This document shows positions 9,830 to 20,693 of a stretch of 64,000 bases of DNA, piece by piece; positions within the stretch are counted from its first letter, which is position 1; each line of letters starts with the position of its first letter. The notes under the pieces were generated by a model. The model was not told the origin of the DNA. It saw nothing but the letters and a program-made list of their open reading frames with translations, and ran no database searches. The position numbers were made by a program, and so were the translations under genes. This stretch comes from Protopterus annectens (lineage: Eukaryota > Chordata > Ceratodontiformes > Protopteridae): positions 1,746,467,220-1,746,531,219 of the forward strand of contig NC_056725.1 of NCBI RefSeq assembly GCF_019279795.1, read 5' to 3'.

Positions 9830-11742
9830 ATTGCCTACCTGAAGTACCTGATTTGACCATTCTAGAATAAAAAAAAATGCATTAATGTACATTTTGTTTT
9901 ACAGAAACAGTAATGACTACTTGTCTTCCAGCTTGTTTTACTCAAATACATCTCAGTCCTTCAACGTTGGAATTACAACATCAAACACCAGGGGCCAGTC
10001 ATTTAATCCATGGACAGTTACTATACCCATTTCCTACCAACAGTGTCCTGTTACATTAATGTATTTTTCACATAAACAGTGACAGAATGTACTCCTGCTT
10101 GCTTTATCCAAATACACTTTAATCCTTCAAAGCCAGAATTAAAGCAACAAAACAAAAGGGACAATCATTTTATCCACAAACCAACTCCATGCCTATATTC
10201 TGCCTAAAGTATCTACTTTGACTCTGATAGGATTAAAAATAATAACAGTTTCATTAATATATTACTGTTTCAAAGAAAAAGTAGTCATAGCTTGTCTTCT
10301 AACTTGTTTCACCCAAAGACACAGTTTTGCAAATTTAGAATTACAAAAAGATAAACATTGGGTCAGTTATTTCATCCACACACAGCCTCAATGCCCACTG
10401 CCTATCTAGAATATCTGGTTTGGCCATTCTAGGATAAAAAAAAATAATTGTTACTGTTTTTGCAAAACAAAAAATGCAGTTATGTAATCTCAGCTTGTAT
10501 TTAAGCTTGTTTACCCAAAACACATTAATCTTGCAAAGTTCGAATTAAAATAGCAAAGAGTGGGTCAACCATTTCATCCACACAGCCCCCATACACACTG
10601 TCTCTCCACAGTGTCTGGTTTGACCCTGCCAGATTAAAACAAAGAATAATTGTAATAATGTATTTTGTTCATATAAACAATAGTCACAGTTTGTACTCCA
10701 TCATACTTCACACAAATACACCTTAGCCTTCAAAGCTAGAATTACCACTACAAAACAGCAGGGACAATAACTGCAATCATAAACAGCCCACATAACCATG
10801 ACATAAAAAATGCATTAAAATACATTATTTTACAGACCAGTAATTACAGCTTGTATTCCCACTTAGTTCACCCAAATACATATTAATCTTGCAAAACCAG
10901 AATTATAACAGCGAGTGGCTAGGGCCAGTCATTTCATAAACAGACAGTCCCCATACCCATTAACAACTCATTAATGTGTTTTTGTTTCACAGAAACAGTA
11001 CCCATAACTTGCACTCCAGTTTGCTTCACCCAAATATACGTTAGTCCTCCAAAGTCGGAATTAGATCAGCAAACAGCAGGGCTGGTCATTTCATCTAAAC
11101 AAAGCTCCTAAGTCAATTGTCTACCCTCAGTATCTGGTTTGATCCTGTAGGATAAACAAAAAATATGGTTGCATTAATGTATTTCTCTCACAATCTGTAT
11201 TCCATCTTGCTTGACCCAAATGCATATTAGTACTGCAACATAATCATTACAAGAGCAAGCAACAGGGCCAATTTTTCATCTACAAATAGCCCTCACACCC
11301 ACTGCTATCCACAGTATCTGGATTTACCCTGCCAAGTTAAAATGACAAATAACTAATGGTAATACTAATGTATTTTTCACATAAACAGTAATTACAACTT
11401 GAATTCCATCTTACTTCATCCAAGTACACATTAGTTTGGTAACAACAGCAAATAGAATCCACAATTTCATCCACAAACATCTCATATACCTGCTGCCTAC
11501 CTAAAGCATCTATTAGATTAATAAGTAATAACAATTATGGTTACGGCACTAGTTTTGCTGCACAAAATCAGCAGTTACAGCTTGTATTCCAACTTGCTTC
11601 ATCCAACTGCACTTTAATCTTGCAATGCCAACATTATAATATCAGACAACAAAGGAGGACCAGTTATTTAATCTACAAATAGCCCTAGACCCTTTGATAC
11701 CCATTATCTGTTTTGACCTTGTCAGGAATAAAAAAAATACTT
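9830..11742 (+). repeat. Tandem array of about ten diverged ~190-bp units
   Basis: Successive units share an ordered set of phrases: cattaatgta-tttt, cacagaaacagta, cttgtattccagcttg, ttcacccaaatacacattaa, tcttgcaaagccagaattac, agggccagtcatttcatcca, cacagcccccatacccact, and cagtatctggtttgaccctg plus an A-rich end. Unit starts are near 9880, 10053, 10250, 10445, 10650, 10812, 10965, 11168, 11354 and 11540, so lengths run from ~150 to ~205 bp. The units differ a lot from each other, so the array is old. No unit has a conserved open frame. Confidence 0.8.
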
Positions 11743-11961
11743 AACCTGCTACTATCTAGAAAAACTCCAGGAGCAACTTTTTCTGTGCAAGACAAAAAAA
11801 AAAAAAAAAAAAACACTCATTCAAAATGTGTGTGCACCACTGTGTCATAAAAATAACTGCATCTAGGAACTAGTAGCAGAAGATTAGCTCCTAAGTCTTT
11901 ATCATGGTAATTTATTTGGGCCAGAAGACTGAACAATGAACAACTGGTTGGAGTGCACATT
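11743..11961. other. Unassigned sequence with an A-run
   Basis: Poly-A run at 11794-11812 in otherwise unassigned sequence between the tandem array and the next repeat. Confidence 0.4.
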
Positions 11962-12150
11962 TAATAGGGAGGGAGTTTTTCCCAGGACAAACAGCTATGG
12001 AAAAAGTAAATATATACATTGAATTCATTTGGGAATAGGCACGACCAAACTTGCAAATAACCGTGAGAATATTGCTACTGCATTTGTAAGTATAGTAACT
12101 GAAAAACTTATAGAAAGTGGGACTTCAAGGTGCAGTAACATAATTTAACA
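11962..12150 (+). repeat. Interspersed repeat pair, copy 1
   Basis: Matches 21645-21830: gggagggag, aaacagctatgg, aaagtaaatatatacattga, caataggc-like and gaccaaacttgcaaataacc, and gaaaaacttata, gtgggacttcaaggtgcagt. Same orientation. No coding content; family unknown. Confidence 0.7.
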
Positions 12151-12195
12151 TAACATATTTTAACATACATAACATGATGGTTAAACAACCTTTCT

Positions 12196-12317
12196 ATACA
12201 TCATAGGTTCATAGGTAAGTACCAAGGGAGCCCGCAGGATTTTTTGCAGGGGGGGTGCAAACCCAAAGCCCTGCCCACACAGCCCCACCCCCTCTGCCCA
12301 CATAGCCCCACCCCCCT
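12196..12317 (-). mobile_element. CR1 3' terminus scrap plus C-rich repeat
   Basis: The phrase tcataggttcataggtaagt is the reverse complement of the CR1 3' terminal repeat, as at 43078. It is followed by a C-rich phrase (gagcccgcagg, ggggggtgcaaaccc) that resembles the one at 17045-17095 on the opposite strand. Confidence 0.4.
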
Positions 12318-13410
12318 CCCATGCAGCCATTCCAGTGTCACATTACTTGGCTATTTTTCCCCATTTGTCATAGACACTGTTCAAATCTCTGTGTTCATAC
12401 TGTTTTATGCTTTACTTCTACAATGATTCCAGATATTTGGATTTTATTTACAACTTTTATTTCAAATTTTATAGCACAAACACTGATAGACATTTACTAA
12501 ACCTAAACAAAGCAATAGTCTTACAATGAAAACAGACTTACCATTAAAACTTTACCTTTGAAACCCACATTCACTGAAACAGCATTGAAACCCACATTCA
12601 AAGAAAATGCATCTGGCCAGTGGCAGGTTAAGTTTGCCTTTGGGCTGTTTTCAAATCAAGCTCCTTGCACACATTTTTAGAACCATGCAAAAGTTCTTTG
12701 ATTCACCTTCCTGACTATTAATTATACTATATAATAATTGAATCATATCCCTTGTATAATACAGCACCACTTGTTAGAGTGTGTTTTAAATTTATAGTTC
12801 TGAACTTAAGCAATGAAAAAATCATATGAACCAATAATGACAACCTGCCCAATTCAAAACATTTAAACCGTAAAGGGCCACTCAAACTTGTCATACAATC
12901 CACCAATATCAATCAATATGCAGGATCTCTGCAGAAGTAAACGTCATCTGAATAAATTCCACATTAAAGAGATCTGAAACCAGTGAAGAGGTTGTTGCTA
13001 GAAAACTTTATATTTCAGTGTTTCATTTACAAATTCAGTGCCTGTTGCCCTTGAAGAATAAATTGCCTGTGCTACATTAAAATAAATGGTAAGTTGGGAT
13101 ATTGCAGTAGGGAATGGGTGGCAGGCTGACAAACAGGTTTATAGTTATTAGGTGTCTCATCCAAAGGGGGACATACTAAGAAGTGCAGTACCATACCCCC
13201 CCTTAAAATACAAATGTACATGCTGTATGAATAGAACCTACAGTCCTTTGCATCAAGATGCAAGTATGTTACCTGCTGTGTTAACACTGCTTTAAAATTC
13301 TGTACCACAATAATGATACCATTTGCTAAACAAAACAGTTGCACATTTTAAGCAGACTTAGCATGAGCAGCAGTAACCTTTGCTTCCTTTGAAGCTCACA
13401 ATTCCTTGAA
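12318..13410 (+). repeat. Uncharacterised interspersed repeat, copy B (long form)
   Basis: Shares its first ~600 bp with copies A and C, and its last ~400 bp with copy C only (gcctgttgcccttgaagaat, ggaatgggtggcaggctgac-like, caggtttatagttattaggt, cagactta, agcagcagtaacc). At about 13215-13310 a degenerate tRNA-like stretch reads on the minus strand (taacacagcaggtaacatac and gtaggttctattcatac). No coding capacity. Confidence 0.75.
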
Positions 13411-13475
13411 AATGCACTTGAAAATAAATTCCACCTGTTAGATCTAACTAGGGCATTTCTCTCTCTCTGACTCTG

Positions 13476-13476
<1 letters not shown>

Positions 13477-13531
<55 letters not shown>
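13477..13531 (+). repeat. (CA)n microsatellite
   Basis: About 27 CA units, preceded by a short CT-rich stretch. Confidence 0.98.
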
Positions 13532-13533
<2 letters not shown>

Positions 13534-13839
13534 CAACGTCTTAGTGCAAGAAATACATAAATAGATTTTTCAAAGTTACAACAACTGTAAACTCTGTGTG
13601 ACCATGGTGTTTGTTCATTTTTGACAGAAAGGTATAAAGGAACTCATGGCTATGTATATAGTTGAATCTCTCTGTACTGAAGTACTCCCTACCATGATGC
13701 TGCTTTAATAAATAGTGTGTTTGCATTCAGAAACTTTTACAGTTTTTATACTGAATTTTATAGCTACATGAATTAGAAAATAACCAATTTCCTTTTCAGA
13801 GCCTAAGCTAAAAAGTCCACACCTTACAAGCACTGCTTC
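13532..13839. other. No recognised gene
   Basis: AT-rich sequence; a 61-codon minus-strand open frame shows no motif. Confidence 0.45.
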
Positions 13840-14205
13840 CCCTGGAAAACATCTATATATGCATCATCACGGAGACCTAGTTCAAGACCGATGACAGCAC
13901 TCCTTTAATGCAAGATTTCAATACCTGCCACAAGTTCAGGCATATCACCCAAGATGAAAAGGTGATGGTGTCTACATATTCTTAAAGAACATTTCATCTC
14001 CAGACTTGCTGGGTGAGATAATGACGTGGAATTCCTCTGCATTCAACTTAGCATTAACAAAACTCCTTACTGTGTCATACCTAACTATAGGTCCCCTCTA
14101 TGTACCCCATCAGTCCATAGCTCCTACCTAACTAATATGGTGTCCCTATGCATTAAGCCAACACCATTATTCTAGGAGACTTCAATCACGTTTTCTTCTA
14201 AAATT
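13840..14205 (+). pseudogene. Degenerate LINE endonuclease fragment
   Basis: Conceptual translation in shifting frames gives TETWFK-like wording near 13870 (ggagacctagttcaagaccg), a tyrosine-proline rich stretch, and IILGDFNH near 14175 (attctaggagacttcaatca). These are in the order expected for a CR1/L2-type apurinic endonuclease-like domain (ETW, then GDFN). Many stops and shifts; probably a remnant of a CR1-like element. Confidence 0.45.
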
Positions 14206-14306
14206 GCCATTTTGAGGAGGGATTATTAGGGGAGAGTAACATTTTGAGCCATAATTGGGGACAATGGAGAGGTTTGGATATTCCTAATTCTAAAAAGCGA
14301 TTTGCA

Positions 14307-14603
14307 CATACCTCTCAACCTCTTAATGCAGAAAATCTGGACAAGGCCAAATATATTGGGGGAACATACAAACACTACTAAAAATTGCTCTTGTATAAAC
14401 TTAAGACAGTTGATAGAATAACAGGTCTTGCATTAGCATGCATTTTTCTGACTGTTATGACGTCTGAAACTCAATGTCTGTCATTTAGTGACTTCATTCC
14501 TAAATTATTTGCTAGAAAACCACAAATTGTATGAGGAACAAACCAAACATAAGAAGCAAATATCTATTAATTCTGCAAAAATATGGACAACTGAGAGGTA
14601 TAG
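14307..14603 (+). mobile_element. MITE-like element with TIRs
   Basis: Left terminus catacctctcaacc (14307) and right terminus aactgagaggtat (ending 14602) are inverted relative to each other. The core matches 59439-59714 and 7255-7480. About 297 bp, no coding capacity. Target duplication unclear, perhaps TA only. Directly followed by repeat copy C. Confidence 0.65.
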
Positions 14604-14654
14604 TTCAACCGGGGCTGTTGCTACCCTCCCCATCACAAAATCATGGTCGAATGG

Positions 14655-15650
14655 AGCCTCCCCCCTGCAGTCATTCCAATGTCCCATTTCTTGGTTATTT
14701 TGCCCCATTTACCATAAACACTATAATGTGCATACTATACTTCTACGATGATTTAGATTTCATTTGAAAGTTTTATTTTGCATTTTACAGCACAAACCCT
14801 AATAGATATCTGTTAAACAAAGCAATGCAGTCTCACAATGAAAATAGACTTAGCATTAAAACTTCTCTGCCCTTGAAACTCACATACATTGAAACAGCAC
14901 TGAAACCCACATTCAAAGAAAATACATTTTGCCAGTGGCAGATAAATATTAACTATGGGTTGTTTTCAAAATCATAGGCCCCTTGAACATGAAACATACA
15001 CATGCTCTTTGATACACCTTCCTGACTGTATTACATTATATTCCTTGTACAATATAGTACAGTTGTTAGAGGGCATTTTAAATGTATTGTTTTGAACATT
15101 TTTCCAGTAAACAATGAAACAAAATGCATACACCAATGACAAAACTGCCCAGTTCAGAACATTTCCATCATAAAAAGTCTACTCAACCTTCTATAGTCCA
15201 CCAGTATCAGTAAATATGCACAATCTCTGAAGTAGTAAAATCCACATTAAAGAAATCTGTAACTAATAAAGAGGTTGCTGCTTGCAAACAACTTTATATG
15301 TCTTTGTTTCATCTACAAATAAAGTGCCTGTTGCCCTTGAAGAATAAATTGCCTATGTTGCATGCATTAAAAAATGATAAGCTAGTAATACCGCAATAGG
15401 GAATGGATAGCAAACTGATAACAGGTTCATAGTTACTAGGTATCTTTGCCAAAAAGGACTGCAGCATCCACCCCCTTTACAACACAGTACAGTATCAGCA
15501 ATGCATCTACCTACTGTGGGAGTAGAACCCATAGCCTTCAGCATCAAAAGCAAGTACACTACCTGTTGTGCTATTAACAATGCAAACAGACTAAGCATAA
15601 GCAGCACTAAACTTTTGTTCCCCTGCAGCTCTCAGCTCCTTGTAAAATCT
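14655..15650 (+). repeat. Uncharacterised interspersed repeat, copy C (long form)
   Basis: Colinear with copies A and B. A tRNA-like stretch at about 15500-15600 reads on the minus strand. It has agcacaacaggtagtgtact (D-arm/A-box), a tttgatgctgaagg anticodon-arm region and a good T-arm tatgggttctactcccaca (B-box-like). This resembles the tRNA heads of vertebrate SINEs, so the right end of the repeat may be a SINE inserted in minus orientation. Confidence 0.75.
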
Positions 15651-15689
15651 ACTCGACACTCAGCTGTATCTCTGAACTTTGCAGCACAA

Positions 15690-15990
15690 GAAATCTGGAA
15701 AAAGCCAAAATTTATTGGGGGGGTGGGGGCAAAAGACCAAAAACCAGGGACACATTTTAAACATTGCTTGTATAATGTTGGAAAGTTGCTAGAATAAAAT
15801 ATTGTGTTACCACCATACATTTCACTGCCACGTCTTGAACCCAGGGGACCCTGTGCAAAACAGTCAGAGCAACATAACACTACGCCAAATCAGCTGTTTT
15901 GTGAAAGAGGAAGACGGAAACTTAAATGGCTACCATTTAGCGAATTCAGTTCTCACCATAGCACAGCTGTCAACCTCTTAGCACAAAACA
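15690..15990 (+). repeat. Repeat segment with tRNA-like piece, second copy
   Basis: Matches 6990-7260 in full. The tRNA-like insert (about 15815-15900, minus strand) has ggcgtagtgttatgttgct, a ctgactgttttgcacagg anticodon-arm region, and ctgggttcaagacgtgg (B-box). It interrupts the MITE-like core between cattgcttgtataatgttgg and acttaaatggctaccattta. Confidence 0.6.
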
Positions 15991-16340
15991 CCTGAACAAA
16001 GCCAATAATGGGTGAATACAGCCCCAAAACATTCAGTGAATTCAGTTCTCACCATAGCTCTCAACCTCTTAGCAAAAAACACCCGGACAAAGCCAGTAAT
16101 GGGGGAATATAGCCCCCAAACATATTCAGTGAATTCAGTTCTTACCATATCTCTCAACCTTAGCACAAAACCTGGATGAAGCCAATAACGGGGAAATACA
16201 GTCCCAAAAATAGGGACACATTTCAAATATCCATCTTATACACTTATAAAATTGCTAGAATAAAAGCTTTTGTGTTACCATGCACTTTCTGAAGAATATG
16301 AAGTCTGATATTCAAACGAGTGTCATTTTTAACATTTGTT
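15941..16340 (+). repeat. Tandem triplication of a ~95-bp MITE segment
   Basis: Three successive units start with aattcagttctcaccatag (15941), aattcagttctcaccatagc (about 16039) and aattcagttcttaccata (about 16132). Each continues with tcaacctcttagcac, aaagccaataatggg and gaatacagcccc. Only the third runs on into the family core (gctagaataaaag, gtgttacc, gaatatgaagtctg). The duplicated part is the left end of the MITE. Confidence 0.8.
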
Positions 16341-16384
16341 AACCAGGAAAGTCTGACTTGGAACAAAAGCTAATTTTTAGCAGA

Positions 16385-16560
16385 GGCCCAGGGAGAAACA
16401 CTGTAGACAGACACATGTTTTTGTAAGATGGGAGGAAACAAAAACAGGGAGGGCATACAGACTCCACACAGAAGGTAAGGCACCCCAGCCAAGAATCAAA
16501 CCAGAGAACATGTAGCTGTCAGGCAACAATGCTACCACTGCACCAATGCACTACTGGCTT
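16385..16560 (-). mobile_element. V-SINE-like element, minus strand
   Basis: Read on the minus strand it gives gtgcagtggtagcattgttg (A-box region), ctctggtttgattctt (B-box region), ctggggtgcc and tgtggagtctgtatgccc, then tttcctcccatctta. This is the same head and central domain order as 1531-1755. The 3' part is missing. It lies inside a MITE-like copy whose right part resumes at about 16575. Confidence 0.65.
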
Positions 16561-16641
16561 TGCAAGGACACAAATACAGAAACCACAGATTTTATGAGGA
16601 ACAGAACAAGTATGAGGGAAAAATCTGCAACATTTTTACAA

Positions 16642-16723
16642 ATGGTGGTGGGTAGGGGATTCAAGCTCTTGCCACCTGGGCCCAAGGTGCAGGGTTCAAG
16701 CCTTATTCTCTACCCACCACCAT
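16642..16723 (+). other. tRNA-like 82-nt structure
   Basis: Perfect 14-bp inverted repeat atggtggtgggtag (16642-16655) and ctacccaccaccat (16710-16723) closes a stretch with a B-box-like gcagggttcaagcc (16690-16702). The long stem is in the position of an acceptor stem but is twice the 7 bp of a true tRNA, so it is not a functional tRNA gene. It could be a SINE head or a chance hairpin in a repeat. Confidence 0.45.
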
Positions 16724-16738
16724 GTAGCACCTGGAGCA

Positions 16739-16741
<3 letters not shown>

Positions 16742-16796
<55 letters not shown>
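16742..16796 (+). repeat. (CA)n microsatellite
   Basis: About 27 CA units, right after gcacctggagcattt. Confidence 0.98.
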
Positions 16797-16799
<3 letters not shown>

Positions 16800-17109
16800 C
16801 TTTACTCACTCAGAAAAGTGTCACGTCTGTTATCTTCAGTTAAGTCCTCCTCTCAGCTAAAGTAAACCCATCATAAGCCGTCTGTTTCAGTTCCCACTCG
16901 TAAACCTGAAAATATGTGCACTGCGCGATGATGTCAGCACGCCTATGGTGCAGATGTGACAGGACTTGAAGGGTGTTCTTAAAGAGGAATGCCCTAAAAA
17001 AACTTTTTTTTTTCAAATTAAAAGATTAACTAGTCAGCCAATTCCAGGGGGTGCAAGTGCACCCCCCTGCACCTGCCTGCGGGCACCCTTGGTAAGTACT
17101 GATCTGATC
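16797..17109. other. Unassigned, with a GC-rich hairpin
   Basis: Contains the inverted repeat agggggtgca/tgcacccccct (17046-17068 region) followed by a C-rich phrase resembling 12220-12270 in reverse complement. No gene seen. Confidence 0.4.
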
Positions 17110-17371
17110 TTGTGGGACATTAAGTTTATCCAGTTTTCCCCTCAAAGGTATTCACTGTACTGCACTTTTAAACTGTGTGTTACTGAATTGCACCTACTTT
17201 TAACTGTTTTTTGCTGTTTCAATGTTTCAACTGTTTGCTGTTTGAGACTGTTTTTCCTGCACTACTGTATTTTCTAGTATTTGTGTATTTTATAGCATAG
17301 GCTTGATTCAGATTTGCTGAATCTAGATTGTTTGGCATTTTCTGAGCACTAAAACTGAGCTCATTGATTAA

Positions 17372-17866
17372 GTGTCCCAGGCAGGTACATCCCAAGCCCT
17401 AAACAGCATTCTGTCTTCACCCAGGATGATACTTCACTACAAACAAAAAATGATTGACTTCAACAATTGGCTTAGCTTCAGGTGTCAGTCCAGGGGGATC
17501 CAGTATCTGTCAACTTGGGACGACGTAATCCCAAGACCATGCTACTTTGCCAGGGATGGTCTCCACCTGTCACATCTTGCCTTTTGGTTACTGGCTAAGG
17601 TACTTGCCTCCCCCATAGTGCCTTTTTTAGGCAGTCATAACAACAAAATTCCCAATGTAAAAACATCTTCTAGAGACAAATTCAAGGTTATGCTGCTTAA
17701 TGCAAGGAGCCTAAATCAGAAACTGCACTCACTGGAAGCACTCCTTACTTTGGAAGACACAAATCTCTGTACAGAATCAGAGACATGTTTCAAGGCCGCA
17801 GAGAGTTCTCCGGACATACAAGGCTACAATGCCTTCCACATGTTCAAAACACAAAATGAGCATTAA
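17372..17866 (+). pseudogene. CR1 ORF1 C-terminus running into ORF2 endonuclease
   Basis: This 164-codon frame first gives the end of the ORF1 esterase-like (SGNH/GDSL) domain: ILSSPRMI and RDGLHLSHLAF, where D and H match block V of SGNH hydrolases. It then runs without a stop into the ORF2 endonuclease start (FKVMLLNARSLNQKLHSLEA), with an altered TESETCF instead of the usual TETWF. In the minus-strand copy at 46078-46016 a stop separates the two. The in-frame link here may reflect loss of the ORF1 stop. Upstream ORF1 blocks are missing. Confidence 0.7.
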
Positions 17867-17870
17867 AGAA

Positions 17871-18780
17871 TCAAAGAGGGGGAGGTGTATCCATCTTCAT
17901 TAAAGACAAATACACTTCAAGACTGGTTAAACAGTACAACTCCCTACAGCCTACTCCAAGTCCAGCTAAATTGTATGAAAGACCCCCTCCATATCATTAT
18001 TAGTTATAGGCCCCCACCATGAACCAGGTAAACCATACTGCCTACTTGGACCTACTAGAGCCACTCACAATACAGACAAACACCATAGTTATGGGTGACT
18101 TTAACTATCCCTCCATCGACTTGGACAACATATATGAGCACTAACATGCTCTCCCTAAGGTTCCTGGACTTTGTTAACACAAATGCTCTGGGACAGATAG
18201 TCGGCACCCCCCAAGGGGCTCCAATAAACTTAACCTAGTGCTCACCAACATGGGAGGTCACTGCACCACCCCATGTGTGGGACCCTCTCTGGTTAGGTCA
18301 AATCACAGATCTGTTTCATTCGAAGTAATCACACCTACCCCCCCCCCCCAGCAAAAAGGTTAAAACAATTCTCTAAAGCAAACTACAGCCTTGACACAAT
18401 GGCATAAATAGTTTCAAACCACTGACAGCAATGACTCCTATACCGAGGAGTACACAAATGCCTTTTATAAACACCTAAACAAGTGTATGGACTCAGCCAT
18501 ACCTGAATGGATTAAATTAGAATCTTCAAGAAAAAAACAAACCATGCTAGTGGACATCCAGCATAAATAGGTTATACAACAAGAGAGAGAAAATGCTGTC
18601 AAAGAACAAGGAGGAAAGGTCTCAGTACAGGAAAGACACCCTCCACAGCTTGACTAATCAAATTAGACATCTTAAGTCATCCAAAACTAACAATGAAACC
18701 AAATTACACCCCACAACCACAATGCATTCTATAGCTGCATCCAAAATCTTAAAGGGAAGGATCAGATTTGCACTGAACTA
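17871..18780 (+). pseudogene. CR1 ORF2 endonuclease and linker remnant
   Basis: Shifting frames give GGVSIFIKDKYTSRLVKQYN, a proline-rich SYRPPP-like stretch, VMGDFNYP (near 18090), VGTP and later VRSNHRSV-like wording (near 18295). This is the expected order of an APE-type endonuclease, followed by the linker before RT. Several stops and a C-run (18341-18349) are present. Not functional. Confidence 0.65.
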
Positions 18781-18789
18781 GTAGTGGAA

Positions 18790-20400
18790 GGTACCACGGT
18801 ACAAGGTACATGGAACCTGCGGACATTTCCAACCTGCTAGCAGACAGGTTCAGCGAAAACTTCACTCCACCGTCCCCACTAATTATACCCCAAAATATAC
18901 CCGTCACCAGTCCTCTACGTAGTATCTCCAAAGAACAGGCCATAACTGAGCTCTCCAAGGCCAAAACTGCAGCCTCTACTGGACCAAACAACACCCCAGG
19001 CTGCTTAATAAATGGTCTAAAACAGTAGGTGGTGGAACCATTGGGTACTCTCTTCAACCACAGTCTAAGTACTGGCTTTGCCCAACCAAAATGGAAAACT
19101 GTAATTGCGATCTTTTTGCAGAAAGGTGGTCCTTCAACCAACCCTGGGAATTACAGGCCCATAAGCCTAACCAGCCTTATCTGTAATGTCATGGAAAGAA
19201 TCATCATGGACATATCAACAAGAATATAGGAGACCCTTAAACTCTTGACCCGACCCAGTCTGACTTTGTTAAAAGCAAATCATGCTCGTTAAACCTTGTG
19301 GGCTTCTTTGAAAATGTCATCAAAGCTTTGGATGAAGGTAAAACAGTACATACTGCCCATCTCAACTTGGCCAAGGCCTTTGACACTATCCCCCACTCAA
19401 GCATCATCAATAAACTCACCTAGCTGGGGATAAACCCATACGTCATTAAATGGACAGCCAACTGGCTCACAGACAGAATGCATACAGTAAAAAGTACAGG
19501 ATTCCACCCCTATGAGCAGAGCTGTTACTAGTGGTGCTCCACAAGGATCTGTGCTGGATCCAATTCTTTTTGGAATCTATTTCTCAGACATTCAGGTAAA
19601 AATAGATGGCCTGTGCCTTACCAGATTTGCTGATGACTGCAAACTGAGTGCAATCACTGAATCCCAAAACAATATCACCATACTACAAAAAGGGCTTCCA
19701 CAGACAAATGATTGGTGCCAAAGCCATGGACTTAAACATAACACAAAAAAATGCATTACCATCCCGTTTGGTAAAGGTAAAGTCTCAGCAAATTACAACA
19801 TTAACAATACCCACCTAAGTTCAAACCTAGTGGTGAGAGACTTGGGAACGCAGATTTAACTTCGATCATCATGTTTCTACAGTGGTGAGGAAGGCCTTTT
19901 AGTTTGTCCATCTCATAAGCAAGGGAATAGCATTCAAAAAGGAGGAAGTTATAACTCCTCTGTAGTCGTTCCTCAGCAGATGAATAATAAAATACAATGC
20001 TCCCTTCTATATGTACCTCACCAGACACCTGCAGCAGCTGGAAAGACCTCAGAGGTTTCTCACCAAGAAAATTCAAGGCCTTAATCACATGACCTACACA
20101 GACAGTCTGAAGGCTCTGTCACTATACTCTGTACCATATAGACTGCTTACAGGCAACTTGTACCTGGCCTACAAAGCAGTCTCAGACCCTGCCTTAATGG
20201 AAATGCTGCACATCTGCAAATCTTATGGGACAAGACTCACTCATTCTAGAGACCTTAACTTAGCCTACAAAATAAACAGGACTTGCTGGAGACAGAGAGA
20301 TACGTCTCCCACAGGCTGCCACTCCTCTGGAATAAACTCCCAATTCAAGTTAAACAGAGCTTTTCAATGACTGTTTAAGTGTAACTTGGACAGTTAGATA
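18790..20400 (+). pseudogene. CR1 ORF2 reverse transcriptase and C-terminus
   Basis: Pieces in order: ADRFSENF, AKTAASTGPNNTPGC, NYRPISLTSLICNVMERII (18790-19229). Then KSCSLNLVGF and HLNLAKAFDTIPHS (motif A, with Asn where the first catalytic Asp is expected), TSGAPQGSVLDPILF (motif B) and RFADDCKLS (motif C, intact, about 19623). Then KKCITIPFGK, RDLGTQI and LERPQRFLTKKI with the C-terminal CR1 region. Stops and frameshifts interrupt at least near 19028, 19230, 19860 and 20370. Downstream are IQFKLN-like and WGKP-like ends, then the 3' UTR. Confidence 0.8.
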
Positions 20401-20458
20401 GGGAAACCATAAATTCACCCCAGGAGTTTCATTTATGTCCCTCTTGGATAGGGGCAGT

Positions 20459-20693
20459 CTGTCTTTCTGCTTTTCCCAGTTAGGGGTCGCCACAGCGGAG
20501 CACCGGTCCGTTACTGATTGGCAGTGAAGTTTTACAGTGTCAAATTGTGAGCCCGATGCCCAACCTTCAGAGAAGGCACACACAAACACCTATCTGCATG
20601 TCTTTAAAGTGTGCTTGACCATGGGGAGGACATTCAGACTCCACACAGAAGGAACTCCAGCAGAGGCTTGAACCAAAGAAACTCTTGCTATGA
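20459..20693 (-). mobile_element. Composite SINE, minus strand, with 13-bp TSD
   Basis: Read on the minus strand: a short remnant of the head with ttggttcaagcctctgctgg, central V-SINE-like domain (tgtggagtctgaatgtcctc), a gtttgtgtgtgcc run, then aaggttgggcatcgggctca and the RTE-like end ctgtggcgacccctaactgg plus aaaagcagaaagac. It is the uninterrupted form of the split element at 1531-2902. The flanks carry ggataggggcagt on both sides. The 5' end is truncated, so the A-box is missing. Confidence 0.8.

Noticed and set aside
9698-9892. Overlapping 64-70 codon frames in 9648-9892
   Set aside because: They cross a hairpin and a repeat terminus and show no family motif.
16642-16723. Functional tRNA gene
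   Set aside because: The closing stem is 14 bp, twice a normal acceptor stem, and the D-arm is not convincing.
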